64,000 bases of DNA from Ecdyonurus torrentis. Lineage: Eukaryota; Arthropoda; Insecta; Ephemeroptera; Heptageniidae. Position numbers and translations under genes: made by a program. The stretch covers positions 8,891,181-8,955,180 of the forward strand of contig OX439137.1 of assembly GCA_949318235.1 (NCBI GenBank), read 5' to 3'. The notes beneath the pieces were generated by a model. That model did no database searches, was not told the origin of the DNA, and was given only the letters and a program-made list of their open reading frames with translations. Of this stretch, positions 15,656-27,070 are shown piece after piece (position 1 is the first letter of the stretch; each line of letters starts with the position of its first letter).

Positions 15656-16003
15656 TTCCTCATTATAACAAATTTACATAGCATAAATATTATGTTGCAT
15701 AGCATATTAGTTATTTCAGTTCAGTTTCTTTATTGATCATAATACCAATTGGTACATATTGATTACAAAAATATTTATAAAGGAATAAAATATATTTCAT
15801 TAAATAGTTTCAGTCATCAAATTATTATTATTAGGAATATATTCTTATAACATTTAATAAAATTAAAATCATATATAGCAAATAAATATACGTATATACG
15901 TATATAAATATATTTTATATTTATTTCATTCCAATTTAGAAAATAATTACGATTTAATTAAATGCAGCATAAATTACGTAACTTTTCAATTTTCCGTGTA
16001 GTG
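15656..16003. mobile_element. MITE family E, copy 4, apparently split
   Basis: The left part (ACATAGCATAAATATTATG to about 15710) and the right part (GCAGCATAAATTACGTAACT to TTTCCGTGTA at 16000) match family E but are about 250 bases apart. A LINE-like 3' end at 15712-15790 lies between them. This suggests a later insertion into the MITE, though overall decay makes it tentative. Confidence 0.4.
15712..15790 (-). mobile_element. Possible non-LTR retrotransposon 3'-end fragment
   Basis: On the - strand the segment reads TGTACCAATTGGTATTATGA then TCAATAAAGAAACTGAACTG. This is the kind of AATAAAG plus short tandem tail found at 3' ends of RTE/Jockey-type LINEs. It is too short to classify. Confidence 0.3.
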
Positions 16004-17830
16004 TGAGATGAATATGCAAACCAAAAACAGATCAAAATATTTTTTTAAAAATAAATAAAAATAGTGTTTATATTATCAGTATGTCTCACTTACTTGTTAG
16101 GAAACTAGTTGAAACACAGGATTTAAAATCAGTGTCTATATTTTACATAATATTTCAGGATCCAGTAGGATCCGTCTTTATTCAAAAAAATGCAAAGAAA
16201 AAAAATAGACATTTTTGAAAGGTCGAGGTTTAAGCCTGACAATAAGTCTGGCCCACTCTTACACCTAACCCCAACAGTAAACAATTTAGTAAGACCAACT
16301 AAAGTTTGGTAACAGTTGCAACTTACCATATAAGTCATTATTAACTTGTTCTCAGTTAAAATCTTAGCTAAAGATTAGCTAAATATTGCAACTTTCAGGG
16401 GTTACATTAATTTTTATCCTATAACTTTTTTAAGAATGATTTAAACTTATTAAAAGTACTTAAACTTGAAAATTTCAGGGTTAACAAACACTTTTATAAA
16501 CTAATAAAACTAAAACAGTTTTAAAACGTGATATGAAATATATCATTGCTAAATATTTATCCCATTTTATCAAAAATTTACTTCAGTTATGTTAACAATT
16601 CAAATTACAGGTAACTAAAAACAAACAAAATATTAACTGAAACAATACCATTGTCATCTTAAAATTTTCAATTAATTTGATCGCAAATAATAATTATACT
16701 ACATCTTAAAGTTATACATTAATTTTAAATCCATTCAAAAGGTTAAAATGTTATTTACTTTTACTGAGAAATGTTAAATAGAAATAATACAAGGCAGTTG
16801 AAATTGTAAGAAAATGAGAAAGTATGCATCGATGGTAATTTATTATAGGTCTACTATTTACATGCTAAATATAAATGAGAGTAGTTGAAATAAAGCACTA
16901 AACCTGATTTATTTTTATGAAAATAAAACAAAACAAGTGTCATACTTTTTTTTTTTTTTTTTTTGAATATTATGTACGTATTTTCATATTTTGTATTTTT
17001 TAGTCGTGTACTTAAAAGTATATATTATTTCTAGTTAATAATGCACAATACAATATTTTAAAAAGTCCATTATTTTTAACACCAACTTTTTTTCCACCCA
17101 TTTAAAAACATGCATTTTAGATTTTTTTTTTTTTTTTTCAAAACATATATGTATTTTATTTTACGTAAAGTCTTTAATCTTTAGATTACTATAAAGCTAT
17201 TAATATTTTTAAATCTGTATTATTTTAACTTCTAAAACAAAACTGAAAACGAACATATTTTATTTTGTATATATATATATATATATATAAATATATTTTT
17301 TTTTTAAAAAGATTTTTTATTTTGCATTTAATATTTATAAATATACAGAAAGTATGTATATTACAAGGACTTTATCATAAATCTAAAAATAAAATCAATA
17401 TTTATGTGATAGAATATATAAAATACATTATTTTAAAGGGTTTGAAAATATATTTCAATATTTGAAAGTTTCGATTGAATGTTTTAGTGTCTACTTATTG
17501 AGTTAGTTTAGACAGTAATGCTAAATCTTATAAATTTACATCCTATATAGTGTTTTTTTCTATATTTTTTATACTTTTTTTTTTTATACGTAAAATTTAT
17601 AGATAAAAGTGGAAAAAAAAGTTTATTTTTTAACAGATTTTGTTTTTATATACTTAAAGTATTAAAAGTGATTTAATCTTATTTTTTTATATTAATAAGA
17701 TTATTGGATAAAAACGATTTTTTAGCTCATGTCAACGTTATTTGAGGGTATAAAATATGAGAAAGTATTGCAAAATAAAATTTTATCTAGTATGTATATT
17801 CAGCTTTTTGTTAGTATTAATAAAATGACT
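16004..17830. other. AT-rich non-coding stretch
   Basis: No gene is supported. A block at about 16195-16290 (GTCTGGCCCACTCTTACAC) weakly resembles 38030-38105 (GTCTGGTCCACTTTTGCAC), so both may be decayed copies of one repeat. Poly-T and AT runs lie at 16946, 17120 and 17269. Confidence 0.45.
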
Positions 17831-18147
17831 TTAAAGGTGTAGAACACCTTGAACAAAAAGAAAACATGTCTAATATCCTAACATACCTAAATATCAGCTT
17901 TGATTTGGTCGAAGTCATTGTTTTCTAATTTATTTTCCACAAAATGACAGCTGCGAGTTTATGACGTCATAGCTTGCTTGTCTCCACGCGCGTGGACTAA
18001 TGAGCTGTGACGTCATAAACCCGTAGCTGCCTTTTTTTTAAATGGAAAATAAATGAGCAATCAATGACTCCGGTCAAATCAACGTTGGTATTTAGGTATG
18101 CTAGGATATTAGACATTATTTTTTGTTTAAGATGTTATAGCCTTTAA
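17831..18147. mobile_element. Foldback MITE family A, copy 1
   Basis: A palindrome of about 317 bp with ends TTAAAGGTGTAGAACACC and, mirrored, TTAAAGGCTATAACATC. The arms share CTAAATATCAGC/AACGTTGGTATTTAGG and ATTTATTTTCCA, then GACAGCTGCGAGTTTATGAC against the inverted GTGACGTCATAAACCCGTAG. There are two TGACGTCA sites (17962 and 18008). A second copy is at 41285-41600. It has no reading frame and is a non-autonomous DNA element. Confidence 0.75.
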
Positions 18148-18155
18148 TATAAAAT

Positions 18156-18158
<3 letters not shown>

Positions 18159-18186
<28 letters not shown>
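18159..18186. repeat. (CT)n microsatellite
   Basis: A short uninterrupted CT run beside the family A element. Confidence 0.9.
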
Positions 18187-18188
<2 letters not shown>

Positions 18189-18305
18189 GACGTAATATCT
18201 TATGTAATATCTCATAACATTAAATGTGCAACATAGATAACGTAACGGTTGCATAGTCAATTATTTCTGTAAGTGCACTAAAACAGTCTGAATCGGTTAT
18301 AGAGT

Positions 18306-18545
18306 CATACACGGAAAAAAGTAGCTAAAAAGAGTTGCTATTTACAATATTTACAATATTTTTATAATAAATTTGTTAGGTATATACAAACATTTTTAAA
18401 ATCAAAAGAGCTAACACTTTACCGTTGAAGAAATAGACTTTTATACTAACAAGTAACTTTTTTACAACTGAGCTATTCGCTTGTATACAGAAGAGTTACA
18501 TCTATGAAACTAAACTGTTGGTCAAATTTATGTTTTCCGTGTATG
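18306..18545. mobile_element. MITE family F (CATACACGGAAAA ends)
   Basis: A 240-bp element with perfect 13-bp terminal inverted repeats: CATACACGGAAAA at 18306 and TTTTCCGTGTATG at 18533. The interior is AT-rich without a frame. The ACACGGAAA terminus is shared with family E, so the two may have been moved by the same transposase. Confidence 0.65.
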
Positions 18546-19536
18546 GCTTAAACCCAAACATTCAATGTAATGAGTTTTTGTACAATAAAGCCCATTTTGA
18601 ATTGAAAGGCACTATTTCTTCCCATTTAATCCACATGTTTTACACTTTGTATAAAATAATATATTTTAAAATGGTTTTAAGTGGTCATTAAAAATATTCA
18701 CACAAATTGGTAATAATTACTGTTTCCACATATTATTAGGAATAAGCTGTTCCTATGTGTATTATTACATGATTTATATAATATAATTCGTATCATACGT
18801 ATTGTGTACATACAATATCAAAATCTAATCAATAATAATTGTGCTATTTGAATTTCAGTATTATTCATAACAACATATTTTCCACAATATTGAATAATAC
18901 TTATGGTAGACAGCATAATAGATATGTAGTTGTACAGTTCATACAGTTCTAAAATAACAACATAGATGTTATATGACATTTCTATAGACGAATATTTATT
19001 TATAAATGCAGCATAAATTACGTTATTTCTTTTATTAGTATACATGCATGTATAAATTACAAATATTAAGAATAATTCAACATCAGATGAAAGCATGTAA
19101 TATATTTAAATATCTTTAAATATTAAGTTGTAATTGTAATTTAAAAAAAAAATTATATATTATTATTATTTTGTTAACGTTTCTAGAAACCGGATACCAG
19201 CAAAAACTACAAAATATTTTTAATATTTTGTATTTTAAGCTCATCAAATAAAATATTTTTTATTTTTTTTTCATTGCTGCGTATTATGCTGAGATAAATG
19301 GAAACTTGCGTTTTTAAACAAAATAGTTCAAGATTGATTTTTTAAAAGGAATTTTTCTTTAAAGAGATAAGTCTTAAAAATAATTCTTTGCAAATTGATA
19401 TGATAATAAAAATTCAGCTCATTTTTCAATAAAATGAATCAAAACGTACTTCATGAGAAAAAAAAACACGCATGGTACTAGATATAATAATCATATATTG
19501 CGGACTAATTCTTCTTCTTCTTCTTATATTTTTTCT
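18546..19536. other. AT-rich non-coding stretch
   Basis: No gene is seen. Sequence at 18826-19030 ends in AATGCAGCATAAATTACGTT and contains GACAGCATAATAG, so it is probably a decayed family E copy. The segment at 18546-18600 ends in AATAAAGCCCATTTTGAATT, resembling a LINE 3' tail, but it is too short to call. Confidence 0.4.
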
Positions 19537-19715
19537 TGCCATATTGTGTTATCGTGCTATACACCAATCCCAGTCCCAGTCAAGACATTGTCTTATCGAC
19601 AGGTAAGGACTTTTCAGTTAATGAAAAAGCACACACGGGCTCGCCACGGCCTAAGTATACAGCCCGGCATTCGCCATGACAGCCTAGAGAAACCGTGGAA
19701 ACATCTAGGTAGGCA
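19537..19715 (+). repeat. Dispersed repeat R, copy 1, with GC-rich extension
   Basis: The segment from TATTGTGTTATCGTGCTA to CATTGTCTTATCGACAGGTA (19541-19611) recurs in reverse complement at 56888-56966. Downstream, 19620-19715 is unusually GC-rich (GGGCTCGCCACGGCCTAAG, CCCGGCATTCGCCATGAC). The repeat contains CAGGTAAGG, a good 5' splice-site consensus. It could be a retroelement fragment or an exon copied elsewhere. The frame through it is not a recognised protein. Confidence 0.45.
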
Positions 19716-22079
19716 AATATTAGTTTAATATATATTTCATTGCTATAGGGCTAGATTTAAATTATACAGCCCTTATTACGATTATTTTACCTAAAACAAA
19801 AACAAAAACAGATAGGAGCGGGGTAAGGAGGATAATCTAACTTACCAATTCCTAACAAACATGCGTGCTTTGCTAAATATAAGTCTATTTTCTGTTCCGT
19901 GTTATCTATTTAGTAAACGAATCTACTATAACACTTATATTAAAAATTGCGTATTTCCCATAATTTTTTATTATACCGTTATATATATTTGTAAAAAAAA
20001 TAGTTATCTGCTTTTTTTTCCACAGACGAATTGTTTAAGATTACATCTCGTCTTTTTTCTTTATTTTCTCTCTAAGGAGTCTAAAAAAGAGAGATATGCT
20101 ACTCACTTGGCTAAGGCTATTACTGAATATTTGAAGAGTTAGTTCTAACACAAGTGATTGGCTACAATTGCTTTTTTTCTTCTTCTCACCCTCTCTCTCT
20201 CTCTCTCTCTCTCTCTCACTACTTGCCGAGTTGAAGAAATGTAACCAGTTTCCCAAGTGACTCTAACTTATTACCTAACTTTGGTAGTGTGAAAACAATC
20301 TTATACACGTATTCTTATATATATAGGGTATTCTATAATACAATAGAATATGAGATTAAAAATCTTTGAAAAAAAAATCACAATAACTGCAAGAGTATTA
20401 CAAAACAATCAGTTACATCGAGAAAAAAATGCATCTGCATATTATTATAGTATAAGTGCATCTTAATATTATTATAACCATAATCATGCATAACTTTTGT
20501 AGCTATTTTTTTCTAAATCAATAACTATACATTATTAATTAACGTAAATTAAAAAGTAATTATTAGCCATGTTATACCAACAATTCTTATTTTTATTACT
20601 GGTATTATACACTTATTTTTAAATTTCAATATCAATTTTTATTTTAAGAGTCATTGACTTTAAAAATACCCTGTATACTTTTTTTTATATCACCTTTTGG
20701 TATAGTAAGAAATAAGAATAAAAAACAATAAAATTTTATGGTAAAAAGTAGAATGTGAATTAAAACTAAATTTATTATCTTTAATTTAATTATATTTTTC
20801 TTTTCAATAAAACGTAACAATACAAAAGATTTAGTTTATGGATTATTGTTATATAAAAATAGGGAACTTTTATTTCCCTTAGGAGAAAAAAAAAATAAAA
20901 TGGAAAAAAAAATAATAATATAAATTTTTACTGAAATAAGTATATGTTTTTTTTGGGTTGAGATTACATACTTTTATCATAAATTTTTATCATTATTTAT
21001 TTATTTTATGGTAAGTTATAAGAGATATAAAATATTATGTAAAAATGTAATTGTTTTTTTTTCTTCTTCTTGGAATTTTCTGATTGATTTTATTGTAAGT
21101 AAAGTGATGAAAAATTAATTTCATTGTGACATTTTTACAATCTCATTGTCATTATAAATAAAATTTAATCATAATGATTTAAACAAAGAAAAATTATAAG
21201 CTGAGTAAGAAGAAATTAATAGATTCAATTAATATTTAATAAGTTCAATTATATTTTCTACGTGTAAAGACGTAAAGTTTTTTTTAGATAAATACTTATA
21301 AATTTGGTTAAAGTTAATAATATAGTAGACTGTAAAATTCGTGACAAAATTCGAAGAAAAAATTTATAAGGTCTTGTTTGATAATTGATACTTATATATC
21401 TTTTTCAAATAATATATAATGCATTTTATAAATATAATAATTTATAAGATGAATTAATTTATGTAAATATTTAATTTAGAGCTGATTCCACCAGCCATTT
21501 TTTTGTAATGCCCCTGCAGAAATTGGTGATTATGCAACCGTTGTGTTACATATGTCACGCGGGCTGCCTATCTTTGAGGATACAAAATTTAGAAAAACGC
21601 TAAATTATGAAGAAACAAAGCAATTTATTTACATCGTGAAGATTTATTTATATATTTTATTTATTCACACCATTGAATAAATGAAATTATTAAAAAATTC
21701 ATTTTTCTTACATTAATAATATCTCATAAGTTATTTATTTAATTTGAATATTTCAAGATAAAAGGTCTATTATTTAATATGTTTTTATAGTTATATATTT
21801 ATAACCTTATAACGTTCATGAGTAAATTTATTTAGTATTGTTATTATAATAATTAGCTTAATATGAACATTAAATTAGTGTCATAATATTTCTATTAAAA
21901 TAATAATTTAATATAAATTTTTATTTAGTACATTAATATTGTCTTTTTTTTAATGTATTGGATATGAGTAAAAAAAAAATGCATTTTTTTCTTTCGATAT
22001 ATTTATTTTTTTGCATAGGGACGTATTATTTTTGTTCATGATGGTAAAATTGAAATGGTTACTGTTGAAAAAAAGACGA
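19716..22079. other. AT-rich non-coding stretch
   Basis: No gene is supported. A TTTTTTTTCCACAG acceptor-like site at 20011-20024 precedes a short frame ending ERYATHLAKAITEYLKS at 20142; I do not call it an exon. A GC-richer patch at 21481-21610 follows an acceptor-like CCCCTGCAG (21511-21519) and has a frame with EIGDYATVVLHMSRGLP but no donor. A CT run lies at 20191-20217. Confidence 0.4.
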
Positions 22080-23117
22080 TGTAACTAGGATGGTGGTAAA
22101 CTCATGTCTGTTCTTTTGACAACAAAACTGAAAACATGCACCCACATGAACACACCCCTAAATATCACGTGATCTTAACTTCATTGGTACATCGATTTTT
22201 AGATATAAGCGCGCGCATCTATATAGAGGTTGGAGAAAAATGCATAAACAGTAAAATAGAAAATCTGATTGGTTAAAGTTTACCACGTGGATGAAAATAT
22301 GTGTTTTATTTTATGCAATTTTTAATTATTATAAACCTACAAAATAAAATTAAAATTACATTATGATTCTTATAAAAAAATACTATATTTTGCACTGCAT
22401 TATGAACAAAATTTAGTTATAAAATACAAATTTAACGCCAAATTTAACCAAAATTTAAGGTAAAAAAATTCCAGTTTTGATATTAACAAAAATTATGATT
22501 TAAATAATAATATATATATTTTTTAAATACGTAAAAATATAATAAAATTCTTTATAAAATACTTAAACGCAAGCGCAATAGAATTTATACAGTGACGTAA
22601 TAGGGGCCACCCACCCTCATAAAATTTCTCTCTTCTCCTCCCCTCTTAAGCAAACAGGTGCTTCAAAATATCCCCACCCTTAAAATTAAACTTTCCCCTA
22701 TTTTCCTTTTATATATACTCCTCTTTTATTTTTCAGTATACAGTATGATAGAAGCAAAATTCTATACTATCTATCTCTACAGTAGGGTTTCAACCTTTGA
22801 ACCTTAAACTACATAAAAAAATCAGAGAATTTATAACAAAATATAAGAAATATTTAATATCAACATTATTTAATCACAAAAATAAGAATAATTAATAATG
22901 AGAACTCTTTATATAAGTACAATTCTATAAAAGAAACTTTTTTATTATTATTATTACATTACATTTTTTTTAAGAAGAAAAAGATATGTTTTGAAATCAA
23001 AGTGTTAGTGTTTCTACTAAGTTAATAATTTTTTAGTGACTTGATATTTTTTTTTATAATAATAGATACATATTATAAAGTGTTGAATGTTGTGAAAGAT
23101 ATTAAAAACAAATAAAT
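22080..23117 (+). promoter_or_regulatory. Possible upstream/5' UTR region of the exon at 23118
   Basis: Immediately upstream of the 5' coding exon, base composition becomes less AT-rich in two patches (22090-22300 and 22600-22760). They carry CACGTGA, two ATTGG (inverted CCAAT) motifs, a GCGCGCGC stretch, a CCCACCCTC patch and TTTTATATATA at about 22707. A pyrimidine tract ending TTTTTCAG lies at 22736, so part of the region could instead be an intron with a 5' UTR exon from 22737. No transcription start can be proved. Confidence 0.3.
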
Positions 23118-23267
23118 ATGTATTCAACTGAAAAAATGATGAACGGTAAGCCTCCGGCTTTACATCCAACTAGTTTAACGGGTCCAGCATCTTGTTTTAC
23201 GGGTGGAAGATATTCACCAACATATAGATCACCTGATCCTATGAGAAGATGTATGACCAATACAACG
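23118..23267 (+). CDS. 5' coding exon of an unrecognised host gene (partial)
   Basis: This is a 50-codon exon starting at ATG 23118, with A at -3 and an in-frame TAA at 23103. It runs open to a consensus donor, ACG|GTAAGC, at 23267/23268. The peptide begins MYSTEKMMNGKPPALHPTSL and later has GRYSPTYRSPDPMRRCM. It is rich in Pro, Ser, Thr, Arg and Met and quite unlike the Lys/Ile/Phe/Tyr-rich junk frames around it. Its base composition is also less AT-rich than the flanks. It shows no signal peptide or membrane segment. The Pro/Ser-rich low-complexity style suits the N-terminus of a nuclear or regulatory protein, but I do not recognise the family. The exon is phase 0 at its 3' end. A - strand frame over the same bases is a shadow. 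Confidence 0.65.
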
Positions 23268-24654
23268 GTAAGCTTATATAATATGTATATAATATAAGCA
23301 TGCTTTTCTAAAATTAATAAAAAGTATAAATAATACACCTGAAAATCAGCTGAGAGTTAAATCTTAGCATTTAAGATTTATTTTGATGCGTTTTATATTT
23401 TCTTATAAATTTTATGTGGTTTTATGTGTTTGATAGTAGTTTTAGAGATACGGTAACAGTATTTTTTTTTTTTTTTAAAAAAAAAGAAAAAAGTTATACG
23501 AATTTTATAGCTGCGTTAAATATATTGCAAACTTCAACAGAATACTATACTATTAGGTGCAAACTTTTGCAAGTAATGGCAATACCATGGAAATTTGAGA
23601 TTTTTGTAGGAAATGTTTGAAAAAGAGAAAATATCCGTTAAACGTTGGAAACGAGTTTAAATAAATATTTACGGTAATGTTATATATTTCAAATATTATA
23701 TATTTGAATTATACTATATAGCTCTACAAATTTCTAAGAATTTAACATTTTTTACTTACAAAATCTTATCGATAATTTTAATGTTTATTATAATTTACAG
23801 TAACTGAAATTATAGTACAAATTTCTTAGTACAAAATAACTTTTAACTAAGGTTTTTATAAAATAACCTTGATTTTTAGTTGTGTATTGAATAATATGAC
23901 TATTTTCGTAATATTTAGGAATATTTAATAAAAAAACAACACAATGTTTGTTTTTAAATATTAATAACAAAAACATGGGCATAATTTTTGTGTCATAAAA
24001 TGTACCAACAGCACATGCGTATACGGAGTGTTAACTGCATGATATTTTTTCTTTCATACACCATACACGTGTTTTTCTGTTCATGTTATGCTATTTTTTT
24101 TTAACTTTTTTTGGTGACATATTATCCTACTTTTTTCATATAATGTCATAAAAAAACTATTTAGAAACATTCTGAAAATATGTAATAGTAGTTTCAAAAG
24201 TTTTTAATGACTCATTTTTATATAAAAAGAGTTATACTATGTATGCTAACTTGATATAACAACAATTTTATGTATAGTAAAAAGGATTTTTTTTATAAGT
24301 TAAAAATTAACTCCTTTTTCCACGTTTCTCGTTCAAAATTCATACTATTACTCATAAAAACTAAAAGTACTAGTACAACCAGAATCACAATAAGTGATTC
24401 ATTTTAATAGCCAGATTTCAGTATAATATGTATTGACAACATCATAATTTCTGTAGAAAATAAATAATAATCATGCTGTCTGTAGCATAGAAATATATTG
24501 TACACTTCGCAAAATACCTAAAATTTTAAAATTCATACAGAAATTACGTAATTTATTTTATTGGAGTAGTTTTAACGTTTTAACATTTGTACTATTCTGA
24601 AAAGTATAAGTAGCAAAATAATTATAAGACTCAGAATTTCAGTGGCCGTCCAGG
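23268..24654. other. AT-rich stretch, probably intron
   Basis: It follows the donor at 23268. No acceptor with a convincing coding segment is seen. Sequence at about 24410-24560 ends AGAAATTACGTAATTTATTT and looks like a decayed family E copy. Confidence 0.45.
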
Positions 24655-24985
24655 CTTAACAATATGCCCTTTTAATTCATTTAACACAAAATGGGACACC
24701 CAAAAGCATATTCAATTTTTACTATTACTCAAATGTAACCCCGCAAGAGAGCGCAAAGATGTTGTAAAGTAGGCAAAATGCACAAATTTTAAACATTCCT
24801 GACGTCAGGATTGTTCACATTTAATAGAAAAAAGTTGTGCGCGGGTTGCATAAGCTGAAAATTTGACATCCATACGTTTAGGGCATCAAAATTAGGTTCT
24901 AGGAAGGACAAAATAATTGTATTTTTGAAAATCCTTTTTTTTGTATTTAATAAATTAAAAAGGCATTTTGTATGATCTGGACGGT
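24655..24985. mobile_element. MITE family B-related, palindromic copy
   Basis: The left half is the inverted form of the family B 3' half: ATATGCCCTTTTAATTC, ACACAAAATGGGAC, AATGTAACCCCGCAAGAGAG. The centre is CCTGACGTCAGG (24798-24809). The right half holds GTGCGCGGGTTGCATAAGC and ends in ATTAAAAAGGCATTTTGTAT, resembling the same terminal block in direct orientation. Both ends are therefore the same type, giving an imperfect snap-back. Confidence 0.55.
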
Positions 24986-26528
24986 TTCTTTCAGTTAACA
25001 TTAAAATACTTAAATTCATGCTAAAATTTAGCATATTAATTCCTAATAATCTATCATCGTAGAAATTTATATTAATGATTAAATATACGCTTCAGAGAAG
25101 CAAATAGAAATATTATTTCAAAACTAATAATGGAATAATAGTTTTGCTTCTTTGTAATGTTATGGATTTGAGTTAGGAATGTTCTTATGATTGTCTTTAC
25201 TTAGCTTCACCCGGTAAGGATGCATTGCTAGGCTTATTATTAGTGTTAATAATAATAACTCTTGATTAAAAAGTCTTAAGATGAAGATACAAAAATGTTG
25301 CACTTTATATTTAACCGTAGATTTCTGCACGTCTATATGCACATAGTTACTGTAAAACTCTTTCATACAGTATACTCCATGTTTAATTCCCTATTAACCA
25401 AGCATTAACCAAACTACTCACTATAAATTTAGCGCCCTTCCGTATATTCAGTATCCTGATAACAAAGGTTATCAAAGGTTTTAAAATTATATAAGTTATT
25501 CTATAAGTTAGTATTTAAGGAAATAAAAACTGAAGTATTGAATTTATGAAATAATTGTATAGTGATTTATATTGGTTGTGAATAGTTTTGAAATTATTTG
25601 TTAAGGTTCACAAAAGCAGCTTCATATAAAAAAATTCTTTATTATGTAATATCGTATAGAAAATTTTGAAACAGTACCCATTAACAGGTCATTTTTTTTA
25701 AATATCGGAAAATGTGAACTCTAGAATCTTCTATGATTAACTTTATACAGAATAAGAAATGCAGTAGCTAATTTTGACTCCATTGGTAACATTTTATTGA
25801 AACAAAGTATTGCAGTGCCTTACTGAATTTCAATTACTGCAGATTTGCAATTTTTGTCATAAATTATGCGAGAAAAAAATATTTGTGATTTTCTGATAGT
25901 TCTATGAGATACCCATATTTGCAAAGTATTATCAAATTTCTATAAGAAAACCAAGACACGGAGAATAAAAAAAAAATCAGATATAAAACTTAAAAGAAAA
26001 GTAACTTTTAATTCTAATGCATAGTTGAAAACTGCTCAGCCGTAACATATACAAGTTTAAGTCAATATAACTTACATAAAAGTTATAGTAAAAAGTTATT
26101 GCAGTAAAAAAATAATGTATAGTTAATTAAAGTTTACTATATAAGTAAACGAGTCGTCTAACTGATATTTTATATATTGTTAGGGGCTATGTATAAATCA
26201 CAATTAGATTTGACAAATTGATTTTCAGTTATATTATTATCACAGATTTTTTTTATATATTATAGTACGTTAATTAAATAATGTTCACAGTCTATTATTA
26301 TCTCCTTAAATATTTATTTTGCATCGTATTTAAATAATCTGAGTAAAGCAGTTGCAACTTTATATCTTCAGTCTTCATGCAAAACATTCTATATGAACCC
26401 TAAGGGTAGACGGGACCTAGTTTCTATGTGATACTATAAGAGTCTAGTAGTCTAGGGGCTAATGCATTTCCCTCCAGCATCTCTTTACAGCCAAAGATTT
26501 CTCTCAAACATGGAGACTTAAAGATGTA

Positions 26529-26833
26529 AAGGTGTATGCATTTATATAAAAGTCAACGTTATGTTGGATCACTTACTAATTTTATCTGGTATGGGAAAAT
26601 AACACATTTTGCCAGTTTAAAAATACTTAAGTAATATTTTTGAGAGCCTTGATGCTGTTAACAGGTTGAATTAGGTCTTTAAGTATGCGAGAAAATAATA
26701 ATTACAAAAAAATTAACTGATTTATGAAAGATATTAGCTACAAAAAAAAAAAAAAAAAACGTTTGTCTTATTCATCGCTTTAGTATGGTGTCGAATTGCA
26801 TTCAGTATGACGTATGTGAATACACCCTATAGT
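26529..26833 (-). mobile_element. MITE family G, copy 1 (reverse orientation)
   Basis: About 305 bp between GGTGTATGCATTTATATAAA and GTGAATACACCC. It aligns along its whole length with the reverse complement of 28269-28576, including GTCAACGTTATGTTGGATCA, TAATATTTTTGAGAGCCTTG and TATGACGTATGTGAATACAC. It carries an internal A run. It has no coding capacity. Confidence 0.7.
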
Positions 26834-26835
26834 CC

Positions 26836-27070
26836 TAACAACATGCACTTTTTAATTAATGAAGACAACAATCGAAACTAAGGCTATTTTTTTTTTACCA
26901 AGATCCACATGTAACCATGCAAAAGAGTGCTAAATAACTGTAAGTTATGCAATCTGTGCAAATTTTGACATCATGCTGAGATAATATTCAATAGGAAATA
27001 TTGTACTGTTTGCATGAGCTGAAAATTTCTCGGGCAATACAAACAGATTTTGGAACAAATTCATATTATT
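26836..27070 (-). mobile_element. MITE family B, diverged copy abutting family G
   Basis: Reading left to right it follows the reverse of family B: AACAACATGCACTTTTTAAT, a degenerate CATGTAACCATGCAAAAGAG, TGACATCATGCTGA in place of the TGACGTCA core, and TTTGCATGAGCTGAAAATTT. It starts within a few bases of the end of the family G copy. This implies one element inserted at or beside the other. Confidence 0.5.
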
